A stretch of DNA of 64,000 nucleotides from Anaerolineales bacterium (lineage in GTDB: Bacteria > Chloroflexota > Anaerolineae > Anaerolineales > Villigracilaceae). The stretch covers positions 1 through 64,000 of the forward strand of contig JAEURC010000050.1 in NCBI GenBank assembly GCA_016789025.1. Direction: 5' to 3'. Shown here in pieces: positions 18,077 through 26,686 of this stretch (positions within the stretch are counted from its first letter, which is position 1; each line of letters starts with the position of its first letter). A model generated the notes under the pieces. It was not told the DNA's origin and did no database searches. It saw only the letters and a list, made by a program, of their open reading frames with translations. A program made the position numbers and the translations under genes.

Positions 18077-18841
18077 ATGCCCCAACCAAAATTCCGTTCC
18101 CTGCGCGTGGATGCGGTGGTGCTTCGTCACAGCGATTATGGCGAAGCCGACCGGCTACTCACGCTGTACACGCGTCAGTGCGGCAAAATGCGCGTGGTCG
18201 CTAAAGGTGCGCGTAAGATCGCCTCGCGCAAGGCGGGTCACATTGAGCCGTTCACGCACGTCAAATTGCAACTCGCCGCCGCGCGCGAGATGTTCATCCT
18301 CACCCAAGCCGACACGATAGACGCCTACCTGCCCCTGCGCGACGATTTGATTCTCACCAGTCACGCCGCGTATGTATTGGAATTATTGGATCGTTTTACT
18401 TACGAGGATGAAACCGAAAACGCGACGATCTTCCGTTTGCTGACGGACACGCTCTCGCGCCTCGCCTCCAACGCGGACGTGTGGCTGGTTCTCCGCTTCT
18501 ATGAGATGCGTCTCCTCGACCAACTTGGCTTTCGTCCCCAACTCTTCGAGTGTGTCAACTGCGGGCGCGCGATTCAACCTGAAGACCAATTCTTCTCGTT
18601 CAGCGCGGGCGGAGTCATCTGTCCGCGCTGTGGGCAGGGATTGAAACATCTTCATTCCATTTCAGTGGAAGCGTTGAAATACCTCCGCCACTTTCAACGG
18701 AGCAGTTACGCCGAAGCCTCGCGCGCCCGTCCCGATGCCGATGTGCAGCGCGAGACCGAATCCCTCATGCAGGGATACTTCACATATCTTCTCGAACGCG
18801 AATTAAATACACCGGGGTTTTTGAAAAAAATTAAAGCGTAA
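18077..18841 (+). CDS. recO: DNA repair protein RecO
   Basis: RecO helps load RecA onto SSB-coated single-stranded DNA in the RecFOR pathway of gap repair. The 254-residue protein has the N-terminal OB fold ('VDAVVLRHSDYGEADRLLTL', residues 10-29) and a helical C-terminal domain. A zinc finger lies around residues 155-182 ('CVNCGRA' and 'CPRCGQG'), as in Deinococcus-type RecO. The terminal 'LERELNTPGFLKK' resembles other family members. It faces the phosphoesterase gene tail to tail, with an inverted repeat between them. Confidence 0.93.
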   Translation: MPQPKFRSLRVDAVVLRHSDYGEADRLLTLYTRQCGKMRVVAKGARKIASRKAGHIEPFTHVKLQLAAAREMFILTQADTIDAYLPLRDDLILTSHAAYVLELLDRFTYEDETENATIFRLLTDTLSRLASNADVWLVLRFYEMRLLDQLGFRPQLFECVNCGRAIQPEDQFFSFSAGGVICPRCGQGLKHLHSISVEALKYLRHFQRSSYAEASRARPDADVQRETESLMQGYFTYLLERELNTPGFLKKIKA

Positions 18842-18856
18842 CCTATCTCGACAATA

Positions 18857-18983
18857 GACTCTATCGGAAATAACTTTGGGACGCAGATGAACGCTGACCA
18901 CGCTGATTCAAAGAGGAAAATCTGCGTTTTTCTGCGTTTATCAGCGTCCAACATGGGTTTTCGGCTTATTACCGATAAAGTCT
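18857..18983. repeat. Nested inverted repeat between convergent genes
   Basis: The outer arms AGACTCTATCGG...ATAA and TTAT..CCGATAAAGTCT enclose an inner palindromic repeat (18880-18949) with GACGCAGATGAACGCTGA at one end and TTTATCAGCGTCC at the other. It lies in the recO/phosphoesterase convergence zone and may act as a two-way transcription barrier. Confidence 0.6.
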
Positions 18984-18986
18984 AAT

Positions 18987-20411
18987 TTATGCATACATGC
19001 CGCTCCACGTTTCGAAGCGGCGATCTTCTCGTTCGCCGTCTTTATAAAAGGTGAGATAAGTCATCCCTTTGTAAGGAACAAATTTTTTCTCGCTGGGGTT
19101 TTTACGCGCGAGGTCGAAATAGGTGTGCCATGTGCCGGAGTTGAAGTAGATCTGGTTTCCGCGAGTTGTGTTGTTCTCAAGCGCGATGGTTTCGGGGAAG
19201 TGTGTGTGACCGTACACGATGTAACGCGCTGAGCCGTCGAGGAAGGACGGTTCGAGCAGGGCGTGCTTAGCGAAAGAGATGTCGCCGCGCTTTTTGCCGC
19301 CCTGAAGTTTGAGGGTGAGTTTGTCGATGATCTCGAACGAAACGAGGCTCGATAGTTTGATGCCCGCCTTCAACGCGTCTACCACGTCTAATCTGAGCTT
19401 TTTGTTGGTTTGTTTCACAAAATCGAGTTCGAGAAATTCAGCGGCGAGCGTATCCCACACTTTTTTCAGGTCGTTCTCTGTGATCGTGTCCATCAGATTT
19501 TGTTCGGCAAGCAAACGGATCTGCGCGTTCACCCATAGCGGCGTGGCAAAGCCGGGGCGCACATTGGCGATCTCGCTCAAGTTTTGTACGAAAAGCGGAT
19601 CGATCCCGGGCATGGTTTTCAATACTTCAGGATATTTATTGATTATTTCAACTCCAAGCGCATCGCCAAGCGTGGGGTAGCCGCGCCCTCGTTCGCGATT
19701 GAAATTGAATTTGTCGTATAGGTCGCCATGGCGGGCGAAAACCCCGTATTCCTCGAAGAGTTTGCGAATGGCGGGCGCGTTATCCTCCTGCCAAGGGAAG
19801 TCCTTGTCCGTTTTTCGCAGGTCGAATGGGAACGGCTCTGGCGAGTTGCTCAATGCCATGGTTTGTATGATCTCGCGGCGGATGGCATCAAAAGACTCAC
19901 CTTTGAGATAATAGTACCAGTCGTGGTTGCCAACCATGTAGTGAAAGCGAACATTGAGCGGAATTTTTTGATCGCTGTTGCGGTCACGGTTGCCCTGATC
20001 ATCCGGGAAGTCGAACTCGATCGCTTTGCCGCCTGCCAATTTGCGCATGATCTCGAAGGAATCTTTGTTCGCTTCGAGGATGGCGCGCGTCACCTCAAGT
20101 AGTTTTGCCGCGTATTTTGGGTCGTTCGGGTCGCTCCACGGGCGGATGTAGTCCGTTTCGCCGGGGCGCGTGATGTGGTCACGAATTTCATCCCCAACGG
20201 CGTACAGCCAGCGGGTGGAGTGAAGTACTTCAAGAATATCGCCCAGCAGGATGACATCCAATTCTTCGATGGGGCGGTAGCGTCCGCCCTGTGCCGAAGC
20301 AAAATGCGCGTCGAGGCGGAGGCGCTTGGCGAATAATTGGAATGCGCTGGTTGGAATGGATGAACCGGTGGTTCCATCCCCCAAATGCAAGTCGCTGATG
20401 ATAACGAGCAT
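18987..20411 (-). CDS. Calcineurin-like metallophosphoesterase
   Basis: This is a 474-residue member of the metallophosphoesterase superfamily, which uses a dinuclear metal site to cut phosphoesters. The family motifs are in order: 'DLHLGDG' (D-x-H) at the N-terminus, 'LLGDILEVL' near residue 60, 'VGNHDWYY' near residue 160 and 'YGHTHFPE' near residue 420. The long insertion between GNHD and GHTH is helical and charged. The start at 20411 has a clear AAGGAG and places the first strand at residue 1. An upstream in-frame ATG at 20441 is less likely. The substrate is not evident. It is monocistronic. Confidence 0.85.
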   Translation of the reverse strand: MLVIISDLHLGDGTTGSSIPTSAFQLFAKRLRLDAHFASAQGGRYRPIEELDVILLGDILEVLHSTRWLYAVGDEIRDHITRPGETDYIRPWSDPNDPKYAAKLLEVTRAILEANKDSFEIMRKLAGGKAIEFDFPDDQGNRDRNSDQKIPLNVRFHYMVGNHDWYYYLKGESFDAIRREIIQTMALSNSPEPFPFDLRKTDKDFPWQEDNAPAIRKLFEEYGVFARHGDLYDKFNFNRERGRGYPTLGDALGVEIINKYPEVLKTMPGIDPLFVQNLSEIANVRPGFATPLWVNAQIRLLAEQNLMDTITENDLKKVWDTLAAEFLELDFVKQTNKKLRLDVVDALKAGIKLSSLVSFEIIDKLTLKLQGGKKRGDISFAKHALLEPSFLDGSARYIVYGHTHFPETIALENNTTRGNQIYFNSGTWHTYFDLARKNPSEKKFVPYKGMTYLTFYKDGEREDRRFETWSGMYA

Positions 20412-20572
20412 GACAATCTCCTTGGCGCGTTTGTTTGACAAGTATGGTTTCTATTATAGTACCGAGGCGTATCACAGGTATATGGCTTCGCTGGATGCGT
20501 GAGTGTTTCACACCCTCCCATATCATAAGAATTCGGCTTTCATCGTCGCTTAATAGGGGGTAGACTCCAAGC

Positions 20573-20806
20573 GTGAAATTCGAGATCGTTGACGAGATTG
20601 AGGGAATTGAAACTATCGCTGTCGGAACCAAAATCCGTGATCTTGCGTACTTGCAGAAAATGCACGGGCGCGGACGTTGGAGAAAACTCAAGGGCTCTGC
20701 CCATATCAAATAGCCAAACGGCAATATTCGCTATGTTGAGCTTCACTGGTATGAAGCGCGCGGGATCGGTCGAAAAGACATCAAGATCAAACGATATTTG
20801 GATTGA
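20573..20806 (+). pseudogene. Small conserved-type gene with in-frame amber stop
   Basis: From GTG 20573, preceded by AGGGGG, the frame encodes 'FEIVDEIEGIETIAVGTKIR' and then 'GRWRKLKGSAHIK' before TAG at 20711-20713. The same frame continues without break through 'PNGNIRYVELHWYEARGIGR' and 'KIKRYLD' to TGA at 20804. The sequence after the stop keeps coding character and ends three bases before the next gene, as in an operon pair. I read this as one gene of about 77 residues broken by a point mutation at codon 47, or read through. I recall similar small proteins in cyanobacteria and Chloroflexota but know no function. A sequencing error is possible. Confidence 0.65.
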
Positions 20807-20809
20807 CCT

Positions 20810-21031
20810 ATGAACACTAAAAAACAATTTGTGCTTTGCATTGACAATACAGATTACGAAGCGTCTTTAATCACGAGAAAAGTCTACGAGGTCATCCCTG
20901 ATGAGCAGGCGGAAAAGGACGATCTGATTCGCGTGATTGATGAAAGCGGGGAAGATTATCTGTATCACACCAGCCATTTCGTTTTTATTCACCTCCCAGT
21001 GGAAGTGGAAAAAGCGCTGACTGTGGCATAA
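20810..21031 (+). CDS. Small acidic protein of unknown function, paired with upstream gene
   Basis: The 73-residue soluble protein starts 'MNTKKQFVLCIDNTDYEASL' and has 'RKVYEVIPDEQAEKDDLIRV' followed by 'DESGEDYLYHTSHFVFI'. It is mostly beta-strand-like with a conserved-looking 'DESGEDYLY' core. It starts three bases after the stop of the amber-interrupted frame, so the two probably form a unit. I recall similar short proteins in other bacteria, without a function. A terminator follows, supporting an independent small operon. Confidence 0.7.
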   Translation: MNTKKQFVLCIDNTDYEASLITRKVYEVIPDEQAEKDDLIRVIDESGEDYLYHTSHFVFIHLPVEVEKALTVA

Positions 21032-21056
21032 CAGACTTGAGAATAGCAGACCTTAC

Positions 21057-21086
21057 GAGCGGACTTTAAGTCCGCTCGCTTGTTTT
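21057..21086 (+). terminator. Terminator of the small gene pair
   Basis: GAGCGGACTT and AAGTCCGCTC form a 10-base stem with a one-base centre, followed by GCTTGTTTTA. The spacing from the stop at 21031 is 25 bases. Confidence 0.8.
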
Positions 21087-21115
21087 ATAATTCGGGGACA
21101 ATTACGAAATACGCA

Positions 21116-21177
21116 GTAAGGGCACAGCAAGACGATTCTTCGTCAAGAGAACTTGCAGTTTCCCGCTGTGCCCCTAC
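21116..21177. repeat. GTAGGGGC-type palindromic repeat
   Basis: GTAAGGGCACAGC and GCTGTGCCCCTAC arms enclose about 36 bases. It sits just upstream of the ABC-F gene. Related GC-rich palindromes lie inside the ABC-F gene (22944) and lysC (34139). Confidence 0.6.
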
Positions 21178-21187
21178 ATAAACCACC

Positions 21188-23200
21188 ATGTCCCTCATCA
21201 CCGTCTCCTCCCTCTCCAAATCCTTCGGCGCGGAAGATCTATTTTCTGGCGTCACGTTTTCCGTTGCGAAAGGCGCGCGGCTTGCCATTGTGGGACCGAA
21301 CGGCATTGGCAAGACGACTCTCCTTCGCATCCTCATCGGCACAGACGAAGCCTCAGGCGGGACGATCGCGCGCGCAAAGAATCTGCGCATCGGCTATCTC
21401 TCACAGGAAGCAGACTTTGAATTGCAAGGCGTGTTGTGGGATGTATGTCTTGAACCGTTCGCCGAGTTGATTCGCATGGAAGGCGAACTGAAAAAACTCG
21501 AAGATGAGATGTCAGACCCGAGTAAACGCGAGCAGGCTTTGGTCCGATATGGAAGCGTGCAGCACACATTCGAGGAACGCGGCGGATACATGTATCCGAT
21601 CCGCATCAAGCAGGTGCTCACTGGTTTGGGATTCGACGAACCTGATTTTCACATGTCGCTCGATCATCTGTCTGGCGGACAACGCACGCGCGCGCATCTC
21701 GCGCGATTGTTGTTATCGAATCCCGATCTGTTGTTACTTGACGAGCCGACGAATCATCTCGACATCAAAGCCGTCGAGTGGCTCGAAAGTTATCTCACGC
21801 AATGGGACGGCGCGGCGATCATCGTTTCGCATGACCGATATTTTCTCGATCACGCTTGCAACGCGTTGCTCGAAATGGCGGTGAGCGGTTCGGAATATTA
21901 TCGCGGCAATTACACAACTTATTTGAACGAGCGTGAGATCCGCTGGGCGCATCGCTTTGAACTGTATGAAAGTGAAAAGGAAAAACTTTTAAAGGAAGTT
22001 GAATACATCAAGAAAAATATTTCGGGGCAGAACACGTTGCAAGCCAAAGGAAAACTCAAACGTTTGTCGCGCATGATGCAGGGCATCGAGCTAGTTGGCT
22101 TGGAAGCCATGCTCAATTCAAACTGGGCGGAACTTGGCATTAGCACGACGACCAGCCATTTTAGCGTGGAGGAAGCCGAGCGACGCGTCCGCGCGTTGAG
22201 ACCGCCCCAGCGCGTCACGCCCGATCTGCATTTGCATCTGCGTTCGACGAATCGTTCGGGCGATCTCGTCATCCGCACGAAAAATTTGAAAGTCGGATAT
22301 CAAGCCGAAAACGGAACGCCTGAAAAATTTCTTTTCTCGACTCCCGATATTGAATTGAGACGATTGGACTGCGCCGCCTTGATCGGACCGAACGGAGCGG
22401 GCAAATCAACCTTCCTCAAAACGATACTCGGTTCTCTCGCCCCTCTAGCTGGCGAGGCGATTCTGGGAGCGAGTCTACACGTCGGCTATTTCGCGCAGGC
22501 GCACGAGGGACTCGACCCCGAGAAAACTGTTATCGATGAGATCGTCGCGGCGTCTGGGATGCTGCCCTATCAAGCGCGCGACTATCTCGGCAAATATCTT
22601 TTCTCGGGCGACGACGCGTTCAAACTCGTGTCCATGCTCTCAGGCGGCGAACGCGGACGTTTGGCATTAGCCAAACTCGCTTTGCAAGACACGAACTTGT
22701 TGTTGCTCGATGAGCCAACGAATCATTTGGATATCCCCTCGCAAGAAATTTTGCAATCCGTGTTGGATTCGTACAAAGGGACGATCCTCCTCGTCACCCA
22801 CGATCGCTATCTCGTCGATGCGCTTGCCACTCAAATTTGGGAGATCGATCCTGACGAGTCGCACATGACGACATTCAACGGCACATACTCTCAAATGAAA
22901 GAAGAACGCGAGAAACAAATGGCGCGTGAAATTGAAAATAACAGTAAGGGCGGCCGGCCGGCCGCCCCTACGCAAAAACAACGAACATCTTCTAACAAAG
23001 AAGAACGCCGCCGCGTCGCTCAGTTACAAGAGTTAGAAAACTCCATCGCCGAACTCGAAGCGACGCTGGCGAATCTTGGCACGCAGTTGGAGAGTCCGTT
23101 CGTGAAGCCTGCCGAAGCCGCGACGTTGGGAACGGAATACGAGCGCGTGCAAAAAGAGATGGATGCGAAGCTGGGCGAATGGGAGAGGATGCAAGTTTGA
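21188..23200 (+). CDS. ABC-F family ATP-binding protein (translation-associated)
   Basis: ABC-F proteins have two fused ABC domains and no membrane part, and they act on ribosomes. This 670-residue protein has Walker A 'GPNGIGKTT' near residue 36, signature 'LSGGQRTRAHLARL', Walker B 'LLLLDEPTNHLD' near 180, a linker rich in Lys/Glu, then Walker A 'GPNGAGKST' near 400, 'LSGGERGRLALAKL' and 'LLLLDEPTNHLD'. A C-terminal coiled coil ('AELEATLANLGTQLE') resembles Uup/YdiF members. An in-frame GC palindrome encodes 'SKGGRPAAPT' just before the coiled coil. It could be a housekeeping factor or a resistance-type ABC-F. The linker does not decide this by eye. Confidence 0.93.
   Translation: MSLITVSSLSKSFGAEDLFSGVTFSVAKGARLAIVGPNGIGKTTLLRILIGTDEASGGTIARAKNLRIGYLSQEADFELQGVLWDVCLEPFAELIRMEGELKKLEDEMSDPSKREQALVRYGSVQHTFEERGGYMYPIRIKQVLTGLGFDEPDFHMSLDHLSGGQRTRAHLARLLLSNPDLLLLDEPTNHLDIKAVEWLESYLTQWDGAAIIVSHDRYFLDHACNALLEMAVSGSEYYRGNYTTYLNEREIRWAHRFELYESEKEKLLKEVEYIKKNISGQNTLQAKGKLKRLSRMMQGIELVGLEAMLNSNWAELGISTTTSHFSVEEAERRVRALRPPQRVTPDLHLHLRSTNRSGDLVIRTKNLKVGYQAENGTPEKFLFSTPDIELRRLDCAALIGPNGAGKSTFLKTILGSLAPLAGEAILGASLHVGYFAQAHEGLDPEKTVIDEIVAASGMLPYQARDYLGKYLFSGDDAFKLVSMLSGGERGRLALAKLALQDTNLLLLDEPTNHLDIPSQEILQSVLDSYKGTILLVTHDRYLVDALATQIWEIDPDESHMTTFNGTYSQMKEEREKQMAREIENNSKGGRPAAPTQKQRTSSNKEERRRVAQLQELENSIAELEATLANLGTQLESPFVKPAEAATLGTEYERVQKEMDAKLGEWERMQV
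22944..22971. repeat. GTAGGGGC-type palindrome inside the ABC-F gene
   Basis: The palindromic core GGGCGGCCGGCCGGCCGCCC is flanked by GTAA and CTAC, the same ends as the repeat at 21116. It is in frame and encodes part of a flexible linker before the coiled coil. Confidence 0.6.
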
Positions 23201-23259
23201 TGATAGGCGATGGTCCATTGTCAATGGTGTTTTGGCATGATCTACTTTAGGAGGCGCAA

Positions 23260-23502
23260 ATGACGGAACCCAAAACTTGTCCCAAATGCAAAGGCGCGAT
23301 GACGCAAGGCAGAATCATGAAATACAACGAGTATTCATGGAAAAGCCAATACATGTATGTCTTTGCGCCTGACGACGATTCGGGACCCGATCTCTCGAAG
23401 ATGTTTTCGGGAAAGCCATTGTCGAAGGGTCGAAAGGCGTTGGTTGCGTTCGCGTGTAACGAATGCGGGTTCACGGAATTCTATGCTCAATCTCCTGAAT
23501 GA
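23260..23502 (+). CDS. Small zinc-ribbon protein
   Basis: The 80-residue protein has a zinc ribbon made of 'TCPKCKGAM' near the N-terminus and 'CNECGFTEFYA' near the C-terminus, with about 55 residues between. The middle holds 'WKSQYMYVFAPDDD' and a Lys-rich loop. AGGAGG precedes ATG 23260. It resembles short bacterial zinc-ribbon families of unknown role, possibly nucleic-acid binding. Its neighbours give no functional hint. Confidence 0.75.
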   Translation: MTEPKTCPKCKGAMTQGRIMKYNEYSWKSQYMYVFAPDDDSGPDLSKMFSGKPLSKGRKALVAFACNECGFTEFYAQSPE

Positions 23503-23592
23503 TTGGTGACATTTGGGAATGTAAAGCGGGGGAAGAAAGCGCTATAGTAGTTGCAGTGTGGGGATGTTGCCTGGTTCTGAAAGGAGGCACAC

Positions 23593-24609
23593 ATGTCTTG
23601 GAAGAACCAACTGCGAAGCGACTCCACCCTGTGGCTACTGGAGTCTGAAAATCCCGGCGTACGCTATCTCGCCATGCGCGACCTGCTCGATCTTTCCCCT
23701 GATGACAGAAAATTGAAATCTGCTCGCAAATTGGCTCATAAAGAGAGACCGATCTCGCACATCCTATCCAAGATGGATGAGGAGGGATACTGGCAGAGAC
23801 CGGGAACGGGCTATGGACCCAAGTATAAATCCACAGTGTGGGCGTTGATCCTGCTGGCGCAGTTGGGCGCGTCGGTGAAAGAGGATAAGCGCATCAGGCT
23901 GGCGTGCAAGTATTATCTCGATCATGCCCTCAGCCCCGGTGGACAACTCTCTGCGATGACGAACAACTCTCCTTCTGGTACGGCCGACTGCCTGCAAGGG
24001 AACATGCTCTGGTCGTTGATGGAGTTGGGCTATGAGGATAAACGCATGGACTTGGCTTATGAGTGGATGGCGCGCACGGTCACAGGAGAGGGGGTCGCGC
24101 CGATGAAAGACAAGCGCGCGCCGGTCCGTTATTTCGCGGGCAAGTGTGGTCCGACCTTCGCGTGCGGGGCAAACAACAAACTGCCGTGCGCGTGGGGTGG
24201 GGTAAAAGTTTTACTAGCGCTGAGCAAACTGCCCGTCGAGAAACGAAGCGAATTGATCGAGCGGGCAATCCGTCACGGCGTGGAATTTTTCTTCCATGTG
24301 GATCCATCCACAGCGGATTATCCAAACGGCTGGGCATCAAAACCAAGCGGCAATTGGTGGAAGTTTGGCTTCCCTGTTTTCTACGTTACCGACATTTTGC
24401 AGATCGCAGAGGCGTTGGTTGCTTTGGGATTCGGCAAAGACAAACGCTTGAAAAACACGCTCGAACTCATCCGCTCGAAGCAGGATGAGCAGGGGCGCTG
24501 GATGCTCGAATACGATTACGACGGCAAGACGTGGATGAGATTTGGAAAGATGAAAGAACCGAACGAGTGGGTCACGTTGCGGGCATTGAGGGTATTGAAG
24601 GCGGTTTGA
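23593..24609 (+). CDS. Alpha/alpha-toroid (terpenoid-cyclase-like) protein of unknown substrate
   Basis: The 338-residue soluble protein has repeated helix pairs and motifs such as 'GYWQRPGTGYGPKYKSTVWA', 'CLQGNMLWSLMELGY' and 'DEQGRWMLEYDYDGKTWMRF', like the prenyltransferase/squalene-oxidase repeat fold. A cluster of Cys residues ('GKCGPTFACGANNKLPCAWG') near residues 180-205 could bind metal. Similar proteins are often auto-annotated with misleading names. I see no catalytic DxDD motif, so terpene cyclisation is not supported. AAAGGAGG precedes ATG 23593. It appears monocistronic. Confidence 0.75.
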   Translation: MSWKNQLRSDSTLWLLESENPGVRYLAMRDLLDLSPDDRKLKSARKLAHKERPISHILSKMDEEGYWQRPGTGYGPKYKSTVWALILLAQLGASVKEDKRIRLACKYYLDHALSPGGQLSAMTNNSPSGTADCLQGNMLWSLMELGYEDKRMDLAYEWMARTVTGEGVAPMKDKRAPVRYFAGKCGPTFACGANNKLPCAWGGVKVLLALSKLPVEKRSELIERAIRHGVEFFFHVDPSTADYPNGWASKPSGNWWKFGFPVFYVTDILQIAEALVALGFGKDKRLKNTLELIRSKQDEQGRWMLEYDYDGKTWMRFGKMKEPNEWVTLRALRVLKAV

Positions 24610-24745
24610 TGTGATAATCTAAGAATCTAGAAGAATGACCTGGCCCGTTAGAATCGCGCTGATCAGGAAGTAAATCCACCATCGGGGGGAAACGATAGAA
24701 TCCAAATCATCATATAATTCTCCATCATTTCACTGTGGAGGTTAT

Positions 24746-26650
24746 ATGAAACCCTCGTTCCGTCAAAAATTCAGGTATTGGTTCGATAACTTAATGTCGC
24801 GCGGCACGCCCGCGATGATCGGCATGTTGTTCGTGTTGTCGCTGGCGGTGGTGTTCGTGGCTGGCGCGATCATTTCGATTACAGGATTTGTACAAGAAGG
24901 ACAAAGCGAACGCATCCCCTTCGGCGAAGCGGCGTGGGAAAGTTTGATGCGCACCCTTGACTCAGGCACGATGGGCGGAGACACAGGCACGGGCTATCGC
25001 ATCGTCATGCTGCTCGTCACGCTGGGCGGCATCTTTGTCGTCAGCGCGTTGATCGGCGTGTTGAACAACGCCATCGAAGGGCAAATGGATCGTTTGCGAA
25101 AAGGTCGTTCGCAAGTGCTTGAAACGAATCATACGCTCGTGCTGGGTTGGTCGGCGCAAATTTTTACCGTGCTCAACGAATTGATGGTTGCCAACGAAAA
25201 CCAAAGCAATGCGCGCATTGTGGTGCTGGCAGATAAAGATAAAGTAGAAATGGAAGATGAGATCCGCGAGCGCGTGGAATTCAAAGGCAAGACGCGCATC
25301 ATCTGCCGCAACGGAAGCCCGATCGACCCGAACGATATCGAGATCACCAGCCCGCATGACGCGAAAGCCATCATCATTTTGCCGCCTGAAAACGAAGACC
25401 CCGATACCGATGTGATCAAAACCACATTGGCGGTCACCAATAATCCCGCTCGCCGCGCCGCGCCGTATCACATCATCACGCAGATCCGCCACGCGAAGAA
25501 CATGGCAGTCTTGAAACTCGTCGGCGAAAAAGATAAAGTGCAAGCCATCCTCACGGGCGAACTCATCGCGCGCGTTGTGGCGCAAACGTCGCGCCAATCG
25601 GGGCTTTCGATGGTGTACACCGAATTGATGAACTTCGGCGGCGATGAAATTTATTTCAAACACGAACCCGCGCTGGCAGGCAAAACCTTCGGTGAGGCGT
25701 TGCTCGCCTTTGAAGATTCATGCGTGATGGGTTTGCGCAAAACGGATGGAACGATCCTCCTCAGCCCGCCAATGGATTCGCGCCTCGAAAAGGATGACCA
25801 GATCTTCGCCCTCTCGGCAGATGACGACACGATCCGCATCTCTCCCACATCGGGCTTGGCACAGATCAACAACGCGCTCATCCACTCGAGCCGACAGCCG
25901 CTAAAACCCAAGCCCGAAAAATGCCTCATCCTCGGTTGGAACCGAAGCGGCACGACCATCGTGCACGAACTCGATAACTACGTTCCAAAAGGCTCGCAAG
26001 TGACCGTCGTTGCCGATATTTACAACATCGAAAAACAGATCCGCGCGCAGGGCGGCAAACTCAAGAATCAAAAACTCGTTGTGATGGAAGGTGAAACTAC
26101 CGACCGCGACCTGCTCAACAAACTCGGCGTGGAAGAGTACGATCACGTGATCGTCCTTGCCTACAGCACCATGGAGCCGCAAGAGGCAGACGCGAAGACG
26201 CTCGTCACATTACTGCATCTGCGCGACATGGCGGAGAAAGATGAAACGCCGTTCTCCATCGTCAGCGAAATGCTCGACCTGCGGAACCGCGAACTCGCCG
26301 AAGCCACGCAGGTAGACGACTTCATCGTCAGCGAACACCTCGTCAGTTTGATGATGTCGCAGCTTTCAGAGAACGGCGAACTGTTCGATGTATTCACCGA
26401 TGTGTTCGACCCCGAAGGCGCCGAGATCTACCTCAAGCCGATCAGCGATTATGTGTCTCTCGGCGAAGCGGTCAATTTTTATACGGTGGTCGAGGCGGCG
26501 CGAAGGCGCGGGGAAACTGCGCTCGGCTATCGGCTGGAGAAAGAAGCGAGCGAGGCGGGCAAGTCGTATGGCGTGCATACGAATCCGAAAAAGTCCGAGG
26601 CGGTCGTCTTTACATCCGATGATAAAGTGATCGTGATCGCAGAAAATTAA
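24746..26650 (+). CDS. CASTOR/POLLUX-type ion channel with RCK/TrkA-N domains
   Basis: The 634-residue membrane protein resembles the CASTOR/POLLUX ion-channel family known from plant symbiosis and also present in bacteria. Helix 1 is near residues 24-48, a pore loop 'LMRTLDSGTMGGDTG' near 70-85, and helix 2 near 90-112. Then two large Rossmann-type RCK domains follow, beginning 'ETNHTLVLGWSAQIFTVLNE' near 130 and 'KPEKCLILGWNRSGTTIVHE' near 388. The ion is not certain from sequence. Family members conduct K+ or Ca2+. A possible -10 TATAAT lies at 24713, and AGGTT precedes ATG. A strong terminator follows. Confidence 0.88.
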   Translation: MKPSFRQKFRYWFDNLMSRGTPAMIGMLFVLSLAVVFVAGAIISITGFVQEGQSERIPFGEAAWESLMRTLDSGTMGGDTGTGYRIVMLLVTLGGIFVVSALIGVLNNAIEGQMDRLRKGRSQVLETNHTLVLGWSAQIFTVLNELMVANENQSNARIVVLADKDKVEMEDEIRERVEFKGKTRIICRNGSPIDPNDIEITSPHDAKAIIILPPENEDPDTDVIKTTLAVTNNPARRAAPYHIITQIRHAKNMAVLKLVGEKDKVQAILTGELIARVVAQTSRQSGLSMVYTELMNFGGDEIYFKHEPALAGKTFGEALLAFEDSCVMGLRKTDGTILLSPPMDSRLEKDDQIFALSADDDTIRISPTSGLAQINNALIHSSRQPLKPKPEKCLILGWNRSGTTIVHELDNYVPKGSQVTVVADIYNIEKQIRAQGGKLKNQKLVVMEGETTDRDLLNKLGVEEYDHVIVLAYSTMEPQEADAKTLVTLLHLRDMAEKDETPFSIVSEMLDLRNRELAEATQVDDFIVSEHLVSLMMSQLSENGELFDVFTDVFDPEGAEIYLKPISDYVSLGEAVNFYTVVEAARRRGETALGYRLEKEASEAGKSYGVHTNPKKSEAVVFTSDDKVIVIAEN

Positions 26651-26652
26651 TT

Positions 26653-26686
26653 TATAGGGCAGACAAAAGTCTGCCCTATATTTTTT
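26653..26686. terminator. Strong terminator overlapping the rlmD stop codon
   Basis: Twelve-base arms TATAGGGCAGAC and GTCTGCCCTATA flank AAAA, followed by TTTTTT on the plus strand. It ends the channel transcript. The minus-strand rlmD stop (26676-26678) lies inside the right arm, so both convergent genes share the structure. Confidence 0.9.
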
